In this document: piece by piece, positions 1-8,337 of the stretch
Numbering within the stretch: position 1 is the first letter of the stretch
Layout: every line of letters begins with the position of its first letter
DNA from: Paracoccus benzoatiresistens
Lineage (GTDB): Bacteria; Pseudomonadota; Alphaproteobacteria; Rhodobacterales; Rhodobacteraceae
Length of the DNA: 64,000 nucleotides
Assembly (NCBI RefSeq): GCF_026913015.1
Contig: NZ_JAPTYD010000002.1
Location: forward strand, 1 to 64,000
Reading direction: 5' to 3'
Notes under the pieces: generated by a model
What the model was told of the DNA's origin: nothing
Databases searched by the model: none
Seen by the model: only the letters and a program-made list of their open reading frames with translations
Translations under genes and position numbers: made by a program

Positions 1-356
1 CCCATCGAGACGATGTAGTTGCCGTGATTGTTCATCAGCCGCGGCATCGGCCAGTTCGGCACCCGCACCTGCCCCGCAGCGCCCAGCACGTAGAAGTTGT
101 CCTCCGCGACCGCGGTCCGGACCGGCGCGCCGCGCTCCTTCCAGTCGGGGATCAGCCGGTTCAGCCCGATCGGGTCCAGCACCGCCCCCGACAGGATATG
201 CGCGCCCACCTCCGAGCCCTTTTCCAGCACCACCACCGACAGATCCGGGTCCACCTGCTTCAGCCGGATCGCCGCCGACAACCCCGAAGGACCCGCCCCC
301 ACGATCACAACGTCATACTCCATCGACTCGCGTTCGATCTGCGTCGCGTCGGTCAT
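1..356 (-). CDS. Electron transfer flavoprotein-ubiquinone oxidoreductase, N-terminal part
   Basis: Only the first 118 codons are inside the window; the gene runs off the left edge. The protein starts [18 protein letters not shown] and continues into a dinucleotide-binding motif [15 protein letters not shown] (about residues 20-34). It then shows the ETF-QO type segment [19 protein letters not shown]. The family passes electrons from reduced ETF, fed by acyl-CoA and amine dehydrogenases, to ubiquinone at the inner membrane through FAD and a 4Fe-4S cluster. The cluster region lies outside the window. The ATG at 356 is the first start before the FAD motif; the internal Met 12 is a possible alternative. 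The assignment is firm even though the gene is partial. Confidence 0.9.
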   Translation of the reverse strand, partial: MTDATQIERESMEYDVVIVGAGPSGLSAAIRLKQVDPDLSVVVLEKGSEVGAHILSGAVLDPIGLNRLIPDWKERGAPVRTAVAEDNFYVLGAAGQVRVPNWPMPRLMNNHGNYIVSM

Positions 357-585
357 GGCTCGGCTTCCCCCTGCTTGGCTGCTGCCCGATGTAATCTCTT
401 TGCCGCATCGCGGCAATGCTGACGCGACGGCCAAAAACTGCCAGCAAGACCGCGCGCGGGCTTGCAAAGACGCGGCAGTTCGGGGCACGTTGCCGACAAC
501 AAGGTTTGCGCCCCTGCCATCCGAATGGCGGGGGCGTTGCCTTAGCACTTGGACGGCAACCGCATCCCGGAAGGACAGGGCAGCG

Positions 586-1056
586 ATGGACAAGATTCCG
601 ATGACCCGCAGCGGCTATGCCGCGCTTGAACGCGAACTGGGCGACCTGAAATCCAAGGAGCGCCCCGCCATCATCCGGCAGATCGCCGAGGCGCGCGAAC
701 ATGGCGACCTGTCCGAGAACGCCGAATACCATGCCGCCCGCGAAAAGCAGGGCTTCATCGAGGGCCGCATCAAGGAACTGGAGTCGATCCTGTCGCGCGC
801 CGAGGTGATCGATACCTCCAAGCTGAACGGATCGGTCAAGTTCGGCGCCGTCGTCAACCTGGTGGACGAGGATACCGACGAGGAGCGCACCTACCAGATC
901 GTGGGCGAGGCCGAGGCCGACATCGAACGCGGGCTTCTGAACATCCGCTCGCCCCTGGCCAAGGCCCTGATCGGCAAGGATGTCGGCGACAGTGTCGAGG
1001 TCACGACGCCGGGCGGCCAGCGCAGCTACGAGATCCTCGCGATCCGCTACGAGTAG
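586..1056 (+). CDS. greA: Transcription elongation factor GreA
   Basis: This 156-residue protein has the full GreA length. GreA binds the RNA polymerase secondary channel and stimulates cleavage of backtracked transcripts. The N-terminal coiled coil carries [17 protein letters not shown], which places the two metal-coordinating acidic residues at Asp41 and Glu44, the same positions as in E. coli GreA. The C-terminal FKBP-like domain contains the conserved [15 protein letters not shown] segment. Although the frame is open much further upstream, the ATG at 586 follows a purine-rich AAGGACAGGG and gives the family's usual start. A membrane-protein gene starts 5 bp downstream and is probably cotranscribed. 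Confidence 0.97.
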   Translation: MDKIPMTRSGYAALERELGDLKSKERPAIIRQIAEAREHGDLSENAEYHAAREKQGFIEGRIKELESILSRAEVIDTSKLNGSVKFGAVVNLVDEDTDEERTYQIVGEAEADIERGLLNIRSPLAKALIGKDVGDSVEVTTPGGQRSYEILAIRYE

Positions 1057-1061
1057 GAACG

Positions 1062-1994
1062 ATGTCATTGGTTGCACGGATCACTACGCTGGCGCAGCGG
1101 GACGCGATCACCGCCACGGGCATCGCGCTCAGCGGTGTCTGGCTTTTCCTGGTGGCGCTGTTCTGGCTGCTGGCCCCGGGGGGCGAGGGTGCGCCGGGCG
1201 GCCTTGCGCGCCTTGCGGTCGTCATGGGAACGATCCTGCCCCTGGTGCTGATCTGGCTGGCGGTCCGGACGGCCCGCGCCATCGCCCTGCTGCGGGCCGA
1301 GGCCGACGAGTTGCGCCAGCGCCTGAGCCAGTTGCGGCAGGTGACCGCGACCCGCGGCGTGCCCCCGCCCCGCCCGGTTCCCGAGATCCTCGACGATGCG
1401 GACCTGCAACCGCGCGCGCCCGCGCCCGTCCCTGCACCTGCCCCCGCGGCGCCCCGCCCCGCCCCGCGCCCCGCGACGGATGCCCGCCCGCAACCGGCGC
1501 GAGCCGAGAGCCCGGCCCCGGTCCACGTGGATGCCGATACGCTGATCCGGGCGCTGAACTTTCCCGACGGCCCTGATGATTCGCTGGCCATTGCCGCGCT
1601 GCGCCATGCGTTGCAGGACGGGGACCACGCCCGTGTGCTGCGCGCGGCGCAGGATGTGGTGACGCTGCTGGCAGGCCAGGATCTTTACATGGACGACCTG
1701 CCGCCCGAGCCCGTGCCCCCTGCCCTCTGGCGCCGCTTTGCCGAAGGCGCGCGCGGCAGCGCGGTGGCGGCGCTTGGCGGCATCCGCGACCAGGAGGCCC
1801 TGGACATCGCCGCCGCGCTGCTGGACCGGGACGAGATCTTCCGCGACACCGCACACCATTTCCTGCGCCATTTCGACGCGATGCTGACGCGGCAGGTACC
1901 GCAGATGGACGACGCACAGATCGCGGTCCTGGCCGAGACGCGATCTGCCCGCGCCTTCATGCTGCTGGGCCGGCTGGCCGGGGTCTTCGGCTGA
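1062..1994 (+). CDS. Membrane protein of unknown function with proline-rich linker
   Basis: This 310-residue protein is not assigned to a named family. Residues about 20-40 and 50-70 form two hydrophobic helices, and a charged stretch near residues 72-95 could form a short coiled coil. A Pro/Ala-rich linker follows (about 100-150). The soluble C-terminal half is rich in Ala, Asp and Arg. This architecture suggests an inner-membrane anchor with a cytoplasmic domain. It starts 5 bp after greA and ends directly against the stop of the opposing acetyltransferase gene. No catalytic motif was seen. Confidence 0.75.
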   Translation: MSLVARITTLAQRDAITATGIALSGVWLFLVALFWLLAPGGEGAPGGLARLAVVMGTILPLVLIWLAVRTARAIALLRAEADELRQRLSQLRQVTATRGVPPPRPVPEILDDADLQPRAPAPVPAPAPAAPRPAPRPATDARPQPARAESPAPVHVDADTLIRALNFPDGPDDSLAIAALRHALQDGDHARVLRAAQDVVTLLAGQDLYMDDLPPEPVPPALWRRFAEGARGSAVAALGGIRDQEALDIAAALLDRDEIFRDTAHHFLRHFDAMLTRQVPQMDDAQIAVLAETRSARAFMLLGRLAGVFG

Positions 1995-2477
1995 TCAGAC
2001 AGCCCGCCGCAGGATCACGACCGGCCCCGACCAGGGCCAGCCAAAGCGGCCCCGGCCGGTTTCGGTGAACCCGGTCGCGGCATAGAAGGCCATCGCCCGG
2101 CGGTTCCTCAGTTCCACTTCCGCCCGCAACCCGGGGTGGCCGGTCCGGCGCGCGATGTCGGACGCCGCGTCCAGAAGCGCCCGGCCGGCGCCATGGCGAA
2201 GGCGGTCCACGACGATCCCGTCGATCACCAGATCAAGGGTCGCCGGCGCGGCCCGGAACATCAGCCGGGCCAGCATCGGCTGATCCGCCAGAAAGCCGCC
2301 GTCATGGTCGCGAAAGCCCGCCACGCCGTCCAGGCCGCCCGCCGGCCCGATGGCGGCAATGCCGTGGCAGGCACGGATCGGTGGCGCCCGGCCCGCGGCG
2401 GGGGGCGCGAAGGCGCTCCACCACAGCCGGGCGGCGTCGCGCAGGTGCCGGTCGGGAATGGGACTCGTGATCTGCAC
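1995..2477 (-). CDS. GNAT family N-acetyltransferase
   Basis: A 160-residue protein of GNAT length. The acetyl-CoA binding region is visible as VVDRLRHGAGRALLDAA (about residues 90-106), followed by EVELRNRRAMAFYAATGF (about 122-139), a common GNAT C-terminal pattern. The substrate cannot be read from the sequence. I chose the GTG at 2477 because AAGGCAAGG lies just upstream and no ATG fits. The gene is convergent with the preceding membrane-protein gene, the two stop codons abutting. It is divergent from azlC, with 75 bp between them. Confidence 0.8.
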   Translation of the reverse strand: MQITSPIPDRHLRDAARLWWSAFAPPAAGRAPPIRACHGIAAIGPAGGLDGVAGFRDHDGGFLADQPMLARLMFRAAPATLDLVIDGIVVDRLRHGAGRALLDAASDIARRTGHPGLRAEVELRNRRAMAFYAATGFTETGRGRFGWPWSGPVVILRRAV

Positions 2478-2552
2478 CCAGCCTTGCCTTATGCTTGCGC
2501 GTCGTGCAACGAAGGTGCCGCATTCCGATCCGAAGCGAAAGCCATCTCGCCC

Positions 2553-3311
2553 ATGCCCCAACCCCGCACCGCCGGCCGGCAGTCCCTTGCCGATGATGGC
2601 GCCCCCTTCACGGCAGGCCAGGCGTTCCGGCGCGGCGCCATCAAGTCGCTGCCCTTCCTGGTCGTCATGATCCCCTTCGCGCTGCTGTTCGGCGTCGTGG
2701 CCCTGGAGGCAGGGATGGACGTGGCCCAGGTGCTGGGCTTCTCGGTCCTGGTGCTGGCGGGGGCGTCGCAGTTCACGGCGGTCCAGCTTCTGTCCGACAA
2801 CGCGCCGGTGATCATCGTGATCCTGTCCTGCCTGGCGGTGAACCTGCGCATGGCGATGTATTCGGCCTCGCTGGTGCCCTGGCTGCGCGATGCGACAGCG
2901 CAGCAGAAGGCCTGGGTGGCCTATGCCCTCGTGGACCAGAGCTATGCCCTGGCGATCCAGGAATACGAGGCGAACCCCCGGATGGACCTGCGCCACAGGC
3001 TTGCCTTCTTCGCGGGCGTGGTGTCGGTGGTGTGCCTGCCCTGGATGGTCTTTTCCTGGCTCGGGGCGACGGTCGGGCGGGCGATCCCCCAGGACATCGC
3101 GCTGGATTTCGCCATGCCGATCACCTTTCTGGCGATGATCGCGCCCATGCTGCGCACGCCCGCGCATCTGGCCGCCTGCTTTGTCGCCGTTGCGGGATCG
3201 CTGGCCTTCGCGGGGCTGCCCTCGGGGCTGGGGCTGCTGATCGCCTCGCCCCTGGGAATGGCGACCGGTGCGCTGGTCGAGGTCTGGTCGCAGCGGAGAG
3301 CACAGGCATGA
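2553..3311 (+). CDS. azlC: AzlC family branched-chain amino acid exporter, large subunit
   Basis: A 252-residue polytopic membrane protein with several hydrophobic helices. The AzlC hallmarks are the early PFALLFGVVALEAG segment, then LAGASQFTAVQLL, and the polar VDQSYALAIQEY loop. AzlC pairs with the small AzlD protein to export branched-chain amino acids and some analogues across the inner membrane. The ATG at 2553 gives a short hydrophilic N-terminus before the first helix. The azlD gene overlaps its end by 4 bp (ATGA), so the two are translationally coupled. The family call is firm but the substrate is inferred. Confidence 0.92.
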   Translation: MPQPRTAGRQSLADDGAPFTAGQAFRRGAIKSLPFLVVMIPFALLFGVVALEAGMDVAQVLGFSVLVLAGASQFTAVQLLSDNAPVIIVILSCLAVNLRMAMYSASLVPWLRDATAQQKAWVAYALVDQSYALAIQEYEANPRMDLRHRLAFFAGVVSVVCLPWMVFSWLGATVGRAIPQDIALDFAMPITFLAMIAPMLRTPAHLAACFVAVAGSLAFAGLPSGLGLLIASPLGMATGALVEVWSQRRAQA

Positions 3312-3640
3312 CGAACGGCATCTCGGACCTGACGATCTGGGTGGTGATCGTGGTTCTTGGGATCGGCACCTTCCTGATCCGCTGGTCCTTCCTGGGCACG
3401 CTGGGCAATCGCAAGCTGCCGGACTGGGTTCTGCGGATGCTGCGCTATACGCCGGTAGCTGTGCTGCCCGCGCTGGTCGCGCCGCTGGTGGTCTGGCCCG
3501 CCGCGACGGGCGGGCAGCCCGATCCGGCGCGGATGGCCGCCGCCACCGCGACGGTGGCAGTCGGCCTTTGGACGAAGAACATGATCCTGGCGATCCTTGC
3601 GGGCGCCATCACGCTGTTCGGCCTGCTTTACCTGTTGTAG
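3308..3640 (+). CDS. azlD: AzlD family small subunit of branched-chain amino acid exporter
   Basis: A 110-residue protein with about four hydrophobic segments, the normal AzlD size. The family pattern is visible in the GTFLIRWSFL start, the RYTPVAVLPALVAPLVV central helix and the LWTKNMILAILAG end. It acts as the partner of AzlC in the inner membrane. Its ATG overlaps the azlC stop as ATGA. Its last 13 bp overlap the 3' end of the opposing lipoprotein gene, so the two genes are tightly convergent. Confidence 0.92.
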   Translation: MTNGISDLTIWVVIVVLGIGTFLIRWSFLGTLGNRKLPDWVLRMLRYTPVAVLPALVAPLVVWPAATGGQPDPARMAAATATVAVGLWTKNMILAILAGAITLFGLLYLL

Positions 3641-4251
3641 CCGACGATCTGCCCGTCCTTCTGGCGCAGCAGCACATCGTGGTTGTTGGCCGGATCGCCG
3701 TCCATGTGGCGCTTGGACTGCACGTTCGGCAGCGTCAGGAACCAGCGGCGCAGCCTCAGCGGGCTGAAGCCGGTCGGCGCGCCCTCGAACCCCGGCACCT
3801 TGCGCAGCGCCTGTCCGCTGTTCACCGCGCAATAGCTTTTCGGCGATGCGCCCTGCGCCTCGACCGCGCGGATGGCGGCATCGGCGACCTCGCGGCTGAC
3901 GAAGACGGTGTCCTCGGCCACCCAGTAGGTCTTGCGGGCGTGGTAGTCGAGGTAGAAGCGCTTGAAGTTGTCGTTGATGCCGTACAGCACGTCGTTGCGT
4001 TCGGGGATGCGCGGATGCTGCCAGCTTCCCGCGGGGTCATAGATCACCCGCTGGCTGCCGTTGATCATCAGCCCCGAATGCCCGCCTTCGCCGCGCGGAA
4101 TGCCGATCACCGTCAGCAGCGTGACCGAGGGAGGCTCGTTCGACACGAAATACGCGGCGCGCAGTTCCTCGTCCGAATCCCAGACACTTTTTGCGCCGCA
4201 AGCCGCAAGGGCAGCGGGCAGGGCCGCCGCCACGAAAACTCGTCTTTTCAT
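3628..4251 (-). CDS. Putative lipoprotein, possibly NlpC/P60- or LRAT-like
   Basis: A 207-residue protein with a lipoprotein signal: MKRRVF, a hydrophobic stretch, then the lipobox LAACG with the lipidated cysteine at about residue 18. The mature part contains GGHSGLMI (His near residue 58), later an AEDTVFVS segment, and SYCAVNSGQALRKVPG (Cys near residue 144). The order His...Cys, the H-S/T-G-L motif, and the Cys followed by a short helix recall permuted papain-like hydrolases. That is inference from a pattern, not a family match. The start at 4251 gives a clean signal peptide. The gene lies just downstream of the aa3 oxidase subunit IV gene on the same strand. Confidence 0.7.
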   Translation of the reverse strand: MKRRVFVAAALPAALAACGAKSVWDSDEELRAAYFVSNEPPSVTLLTVIGIPRGEGGHSGLMINGSQRVIYDPAGSWQHPRIPERNDVLYGINDNFKRFYLDYHARKTYWVAEDTVFVSREVADAAIRAVEAQGASPKSYCAVNSGQALRKVPGFEGAPTGFSPLRLRRWFLTLPNVQSKRHMDGDPANNHDVLLRQKDGQIVGYNR

Positions 4252-4270
4252 TGTAACCTTGCCCGCCGGA

Positions 4271-4426
4271 TCAGCTGTTGGACAGCGCCAGGAAGATCAG
4301 CACCAGGATCGACAGGATCGCGGTCCAGGTGGCGAACTTGATGAAGCCCGCAAAGGTCCGCTGCTGTTCGGTGATGTCCATGGTGCCGACCTTGTGTTCG
4401 GTGCTCTCGTGATGATGCGTGGCCAT
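4271..4426 (-). CDS. ctaH: aa3-type cytochrome c oxidase subunit IV
   Basis: A 51-residue protein with a hydrophilic His-rich N-terminus ([12 protein letters not shown]) and one transmembrane helix (about residues 28-48). The segment [20 protein letters not shown] and the end FLALSNS closely resemble subunit IV of the Paracoccus denitrificans aa3 oxidase as I recall it. That subunit is a single-helix accessory of the complex without redox centres. A strong AGGAGG lies 8 bp upstream of the ATG. No other aa3 oxidase gene is nearby, so the subunit is encoded apart from the catalytic genes. Confidence 0.92.
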   Translation of the reverse strand: MATHHHESTEHKVGTMDITEQQRTFAGFIKFATWTAILSILVLIFLALSNS

Positions 4427-4479
4427 TCGCCTGCCTCCTGTCCGCTTTGTCATTGCGATAGCCGAAAGCGCCTGCCCTG

Positions 4480-5502
4480 TCACGCCCCCCACAGCACGGC
4501 GTCGCCCTGGTGTCCCGCAACCGACACGATGCCTTTCCCGCGCAGGTGGTTCACATGGGCGACCGCCTCGACCAGGGCCAGGCCGAATTCGCCCGCGCCG
4601 ATGCGGCGCTTGAACAGGATGTCGAAACAGTCGACAGCGGTGCGCGGGCCTTCCCGCAGCGCGGCGACCATCCGGTCCAGCGCGTTGCCGTGATTGTCGA
4701 TCAGCTGGCGCAACCGGGTAGGCAGGCCCGTGAAGGGCAGCTTGTGGCCGGGCAGGACCAGATGCCGCGCTTCGGCCAGTTCCGCCATCCGCTTGCAGCT
4801 GTCCAGCCATTCGCCGACCGGATCGGCCTCGGGTTCGGTGGGATAGACCCCCAGGTTCGGCGAGATCGAGGGCAGCAGCTGGTCGCCCCCGATCACCAGA
4901 TCGTCATCCAGGGACCAGAAGGTCGCGTGGCAGGGCGCATGGCCATGGCCCATGGCGACGCGCCAGCGGCGGCTGCCGAAGCTGACCTGCTGGCCATCGA
5001 TCAGCCGCGTGAACCCAAGCGGCAGGGGATGAACCACATCGGCAAAGTTGAAGGGCCGTTCCGTCGCGCGCTGTTCCAGCAGGTCGGCGGGCATCCCGGC
5101 GCGGCGCCAGAAGGCCAGCGCCTCGGGGGATGCGCGGTCCTGCCGGTCCAGCACCAGCATCCGCGCGGTCAGCCAGGCCGTGCGGCTCATCAGCAGCTCG
5201 GCCCCGTCACGCGCCATGAACCAGCCCGCCAGCCCGATATGGTCGGGGTGGTGATGGGTGCCGATCACGCGCCGGACCGGCCGCCCCGCCAGGGGTCCGG
5301 CCAGCAGCGCATCCCATGCCCCGCGCGAGGCCGGCGTGTCGAAGCCGGTATCGACCAGCGTCCAGCCCTCGCCATCCTCCAGCGCGTAGACATTGACGTG
5401 ATCCAGCGCCATCGGCAGGGGCAGCCGCATCCACAGCACGCCGGGCGCGACCGCTGTCGCCTGCCCCGCCTCGGGCGGGGCTGCGAACGGATAGGCGATC
5501 AC
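4480..5502 (-). CDS. MBL fold metallo-hydrolase
   Basis: A 340-residue metallo-beta-lactamase fold protein. The zinc-binding motif [13 protein letters not shown] lies near residue 87. Further ligands are likely GHGHAPCH (about 180) and the Asp in GGDQLLP (about 200), with a late His in LPGHKLPF (about 245). The last 70 residues look like the winged-helix tail of LACTB2-like hydrolases (a thioesterase or endoribonuclease group), so an acyl-CoA or glutathione thioester is a possible substrate. The GTG at 5502 overlaps the upstream acyl-CoA dehydrogenase stop as GTGA, so the two are coupled and probably share a pathway. Confidence 0.88.
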   Translation of the reverse strand: MIAYPFAAPPEAGQATAVAPGVLWMRLPLPMALDHVNVYALEDGEGWTLVDTGFDTPASRGAWDALLAGPLAGRPVRRVIGTHHHPDHIGLAGWFMARDGAELLMSRTAWLTARMLVLDRQDRASPEALAFWRRAGMPADLLEQRATERPFNFADVVHPLPLGFTRLIDGQQVSFGSRRWRVAMGHGHAPCHATFWSLDDDLVIGGDQLLPSISPNLGVYPTEPEADPVGEWLDSCKRMAELAEARHLVLPGHKLPFTGLPTRLRQLIDNHGNALDRMVAALREGPRTAVDCFDILFKRRIGAGEFGLALVEAVAHVNHLRGKGIVSVAGHQGDAVLWGA

Positions 5503-7196
5503 GCGGCGAAATCCCCGGCAAGGGCCGCGTCGCTGACGCCCGTCAGATCGTCCAGACCCGCCACGGCCTCGACCAGGTCGGCGGCATGGCGCGGCAGCAC
5601 GCGGGCATTGAAGACGCGGGCCAAGGCCAGATGCGATTCGCCCCCGGCCTGAGCGGCGCGCAGGTGATAAAGCCCCCCCAGCACCCGCGCGAAGCCGGTC
5701 AGATAGGGCACCGCGCCCGCGAAGCGCAGGGGCAGATCGCGCTCCAGCAGCGTTTGGGTCGCCTCGCGCAGCGTTTCGGACGCCTGCCACAGCTGGTTCG
5801 CCAACTGCGGATGATCGGCCTGCGCGACCTTGGCGCCGTCCGCGATCTCGTCCAGCAGGCGCAGGGCGGCGTCGCCCCCGTCCGACAGCTTGCGCCCGAC
5901 CAGATCCATCGCCTGGATGCCGTTGGTGCCTTCATAGATGGGGGTGATGCGCACGTCGCGCAGATACTGGGCGGCGCCCGTTTCCTCGATATAGCCCATG
6001 CCGCCATGGACCTGCACGCCGATATCGGCCACGCGGCAACCGACATCCGTGCCATAGGTCTTGGCGATCGGCGTCAGGAAGGCCGCGCGCGCCGCATGGA
6101 CGGGATCGTTCGTCGCCCGTTCCAGGTCGATGGCCGTGGCGCAGGCCAGCCCGATGGCGCGGGCGGCAAAGACCTCGGCCCGGGCGGTGGCCAGCATCCG
6201 GCGCACGTCGGGGTGCTGGATGATCGGTCCCATCTGGTTGCGATCCCGGGCATAGGCGACGGCCTGCTGCAGCGCCGCCTCGGCCACGCCGACACCCTGC
6301 ATCCCGACGCCCAGCCTGGCGCAGTTCATCATGGTGAACATCGCGGCCATGCCCTTGTGCTGCTCGCCGATCAGCCAGCCGGTCGCGCCCTCGAAGCTGA
6401 GAACGCAGGTGGGGCTGCCGTGGATGCCCATCTTTTCTTCCAGGCTGACGACCTTGAGGCTGTTGGCCACCCCCGGCCTGCCATCGGCGTCGGGGATGAG
6501 CTTCGGGACCATGAACAGGCTGATGCCCCGGGTGCCCTTGGCGCCATCCGGCAGGCGGGCCAGCACGGCATGGCAGACGTTTTCGGTCACGTCGCTGTCG
6601 CCCCAGGTGATGAAGATCTTCTGACCCGTGATCCGATAGGTGCCGTCGCCGTTCGGCTCGGCCCTGGTGACCAGCGCGCCGACGTCGCTGCCCGCGCCCG
6701 GTTCGGTCAGGTTCATCGTCCCCGACCATTCGCCGGAAACCAGCTTCGGCAGATAAAGCGCCTTCAGATCGTCGCTGGCGTGATGCTCCAGCGCCTCGAT
6801 CTGGCCCTGGGTCAGCAGCGGGTTCAGTTGCAAGGCCAGGCAGGCGCCCGACATCATCTCGGCCACGGCCATGTTCAGCGCCTGCGGCAGGCCCATGCCG
6901 CCGTGCTCGGGGTCGGCCGAAAGACCGATCCAGCCGCCCTCGGCGATGGCGCGGAAGCCTTGGGCAAAGCCGGGCGAGGTCCGCACTCGGCCATTCTCAA
7001 GAACCGCCGGGCTTTCGTCGCCATTGCGGTTCAGGGGCGCCAGAACGTTGGTCGCCAGCTTGCCGGCCTCGGCCAGGATCGCGGATGCGGTCTCGGGCGT
7101 CGCCTCGGCAAAGCGGTCGGTCCGGGCCAGATCGGAAAACGGCACGACATGGTTCAGGATGAAGTCGATCTGCGCGACCGGCGCCTTGTAGCTCAT
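5499..7196 (-). CDS. Acyl-CoA dehydrogenase (DmdC-like subfamily)
   Basis: A 565-residue flavoprotein, longer than ordinary acyl-CoA dehydrogenases (about 380) because of an extra C-terminal domain. This is the size of the 3-methylmercaptopropionyl-CoA dehydrogenase (DmdC) group. Visible motifs are MNLTEPGAGSDVGAL (FAD/substrate binding), ITGQKIFITWGD, and IYEGTNGIQAMDLVGRKL, which carries the catalytic Glu. The enzyme oxidises an acyl-CoA to the 2,3-enoyl-CoA and passes electrons to ETF. A GGAGGGGGG ribosome site lies just before the ATG at 7196. The true substrate cannot be read from the sequence. The coupled MBL hydrolase may act on the product. Confidence 0.92.
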   Translation of the reverse strand: MSYKAPVAQIDFILNHVVPFSDLARTDRFAEATPETASAILAEAGKLATNVLAPLNRNGDESPAVLENGRVRTSPGFAQGFRAIAEGGWIGLSADPEHGGMGLPQALNMAVAEMMSGACLALQLNPLLTQGQIEALEHHASDDLKALYLPKLVSGEWSGTMNLTEPGAGSDVGALVTRAEPNGDGTYRITGQKIFITWGDSDVTENVCHAVLARLPDGAKGTRGISLFMVPKLIPDADGRPGVANSLKVVSLEEKMGIHGSPTCVLSFEGATGWLIGEQHKGMAAMFTMMNCARLGVGMQGVGVAEAALQQAVAYARDRNQMGPIIQHPDVRRMLATARAEVFAARAIGLACATAIDLERATNDPVHAARAAFLTPIAKTYGTDVGCRVADIGVQVHGGMGYIEETGAAQYLRDVRITPIYEGTNGIQAMDLVGRKLSDGGDAALRLLDEIADGAKVAQADHPQLANQLWQASETLREATQTLLERDLPLRFAGAVPYLTGFARVLGGLYHLRAAQAGGESHLALARVFNARVLPRHAADLVEAVAGLDDLTGVSDAALAGDFAA

Positions 7197-7312
7197 CTGG
7201 TCCCCCCTCCGCTGGCGCCTTGGCAATCGGGCCGGGCGCGACTATCAGAACTGCTGTTCCGGACCATCTTAGGGGGCCGGGGACAAGGCTCAACCGAAAC
7301 CCGGCGTCACGG

Positions 7313-8260
7313 ATGCAGACCGAAAGACTGTTGCCAGACCAGATGGGCATGGCCCGCGCGGCGATCCTGCTGGCGGGCGGCCACGTGGTGGCGATCCCGA
7401 CCGAGACGGTCTATGGCCTGGCGGGCGACGCGCGCAACGGCCAGGCCGTCGCGCGGATCTACGAGGCAAAGGGCCGCCCGTCCTTCAACCCGCTGATCGT
7501 GCATGTCCCCGATCTGGAGGCCGCCCGCGCAATTGCCGACGTCACGGCCGAGGCCGAGACGCTGGCCAAGGCCTTCTGGCCGGGCGCCCTGACCCTGGTG
7601 CTGCCGCTGCGCGCGGATGCCGGCATCGCGTCCCTTGTCACGGCGGGGCTTTCGACGGTCGCCATCCGCGTGCCAGGCCATCCGGTCGCGCAGGCCCTGC
7701 TGCGGCTGACCGGCCCGCTTGCCGCGCCCTCGGCCAATGCCTCGGGGCGGATCAGCCCGACCAGCGCGGATCACGTCCTCGACCCCGACGGCGGGCTGGA
7801 CGGCCGCATCGCCGCCGTGCTGGACGCAGGCCCCTGCCCCGTCGGCCTCGAATCCACCATCATCGGCTGGCCGCAGGGCCGCGCCACCCTGCTGCGCCCC
7901 GGCGGCATCCCGACCGAAGCGATCGCCAGATGCCTTGGACACCCGCTGGCGGACCATCAGGCCGACCCCGCCGCCCCGAACGCGCCGGGGCAGCTTACCA
8001 GCCACTATGCCCCGAAGGCCGCGCTGCGCCTGAACGTGTCCGATCCCGGTCCCGGCGAAACCCATATCGCCTTTGCTGCCCCCGGCCCCTTCACGCTGTC
8101 CGAAACCGGCGACCTGGCGCAGGCCGCGGCGCGCCTGTTCGACACCCTGCGCCGCGCCGACCGCGAGGGGCGCCCGATCTCGGTCGCGCCGATTCCCGAC
8201 CACGGTCTTGGCGCCGCCATCAACGACCGATTGCGCCGCGCCGCCGCACCCCGGGGCTGA
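7313..8260 (+). CDS. tsaC: L-threonylcarbamoyladenylate synthase (TsaC/Sua5)
   Basis: A 315-residue enzyme that makes threonylcarbamoyl-AMP from threonine, bicarbonate and ATP for the t6A37 modification of tRNAs. The YrdC domain shows PTETVYGLAGDA, KGRPSFNPL and PSANASGRISPTSA. After about residue 205 a Sua5-type C-terminal domain starts with GQLTSHYAPKAALRL, so this is the long Sua5 form rather than short TsaC. The ATG at 7313 was chosen; a second in-frame Met at about residue 11 is possible. The gene is convergent with the glutamate dehydrogenase gene, with a repeat element between them. Confidence 0.94.
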   Translation: MQTERLLPDQMGMARAAILLAGGHVVAIPTETVYGLAGDARNGQAVARIYEAKGRPSFNPLIVHVPDLEAARAIADVTAEAETLAKAFWPGALTLVLPLRADAGIASLVTAGLSTVAIRVPGHPVAQALLRLTGPLAAPSANASGRISPTSADHVLDPDGGLDGRIAAVLDAGPCPVGLESTIIGWPQGRATLLRPGGIPTEAIARCLGHPLADHQADPAAPNAPGQLTSHYAPKAALRLNVSDPGPGETHIAFAAPGPFTLSETGDLAQAAARLFDTLRRADREGRPISVAPIPDHGLGAAINDRLRRAAAPRG

Positions 8261-8263
8261 TTG

Positions 8264-8330
8264 CCTCTTCGCCTTGGCGAAAATATCCCGGGGGGAGGCG
8301 CGGGGACGGCGACGGGGGGCAGCGCCCCCC
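8264..8330 (-). repeat. Dispersed GC-hairpin/GATATTT element, copy A
   Basis: Read on the minus strand this intergenic element starts with a perfect 7-bp GC hairpin (GGGGGGC, 3-nt loop, GCCCCCC at 8314-8330). It runs through a C-rich spacer to GGGATATTTTCGCCAAGG and ends near GCGAAGAGG. Three more copies occur in the window (12718, 41988 and 48126). This copy fills most of the gap between the convergent tsaC and glutamate dehydrogenase genes, so it could act as a terminator or mRNA 3' end element. The tail is the most divergent of the four. Confidence 0.7.
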
Positions 8331-8337
8331 AGCCACA

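Noticed and set aside
97..1056. An N-terminally extended greA starting near position 97
   Set aside because: The extension is antisense to the ETF-QO gene, has no GreA similarity, and a normal ribosome site and start are present at 586.
3301..3308. azlC and azlD could be a single fused protein
   Set aside because: There is a clear stop (TGA) for azlC overlapping an ATG for azlD, and the proteins match the normal two-subunit exporter.
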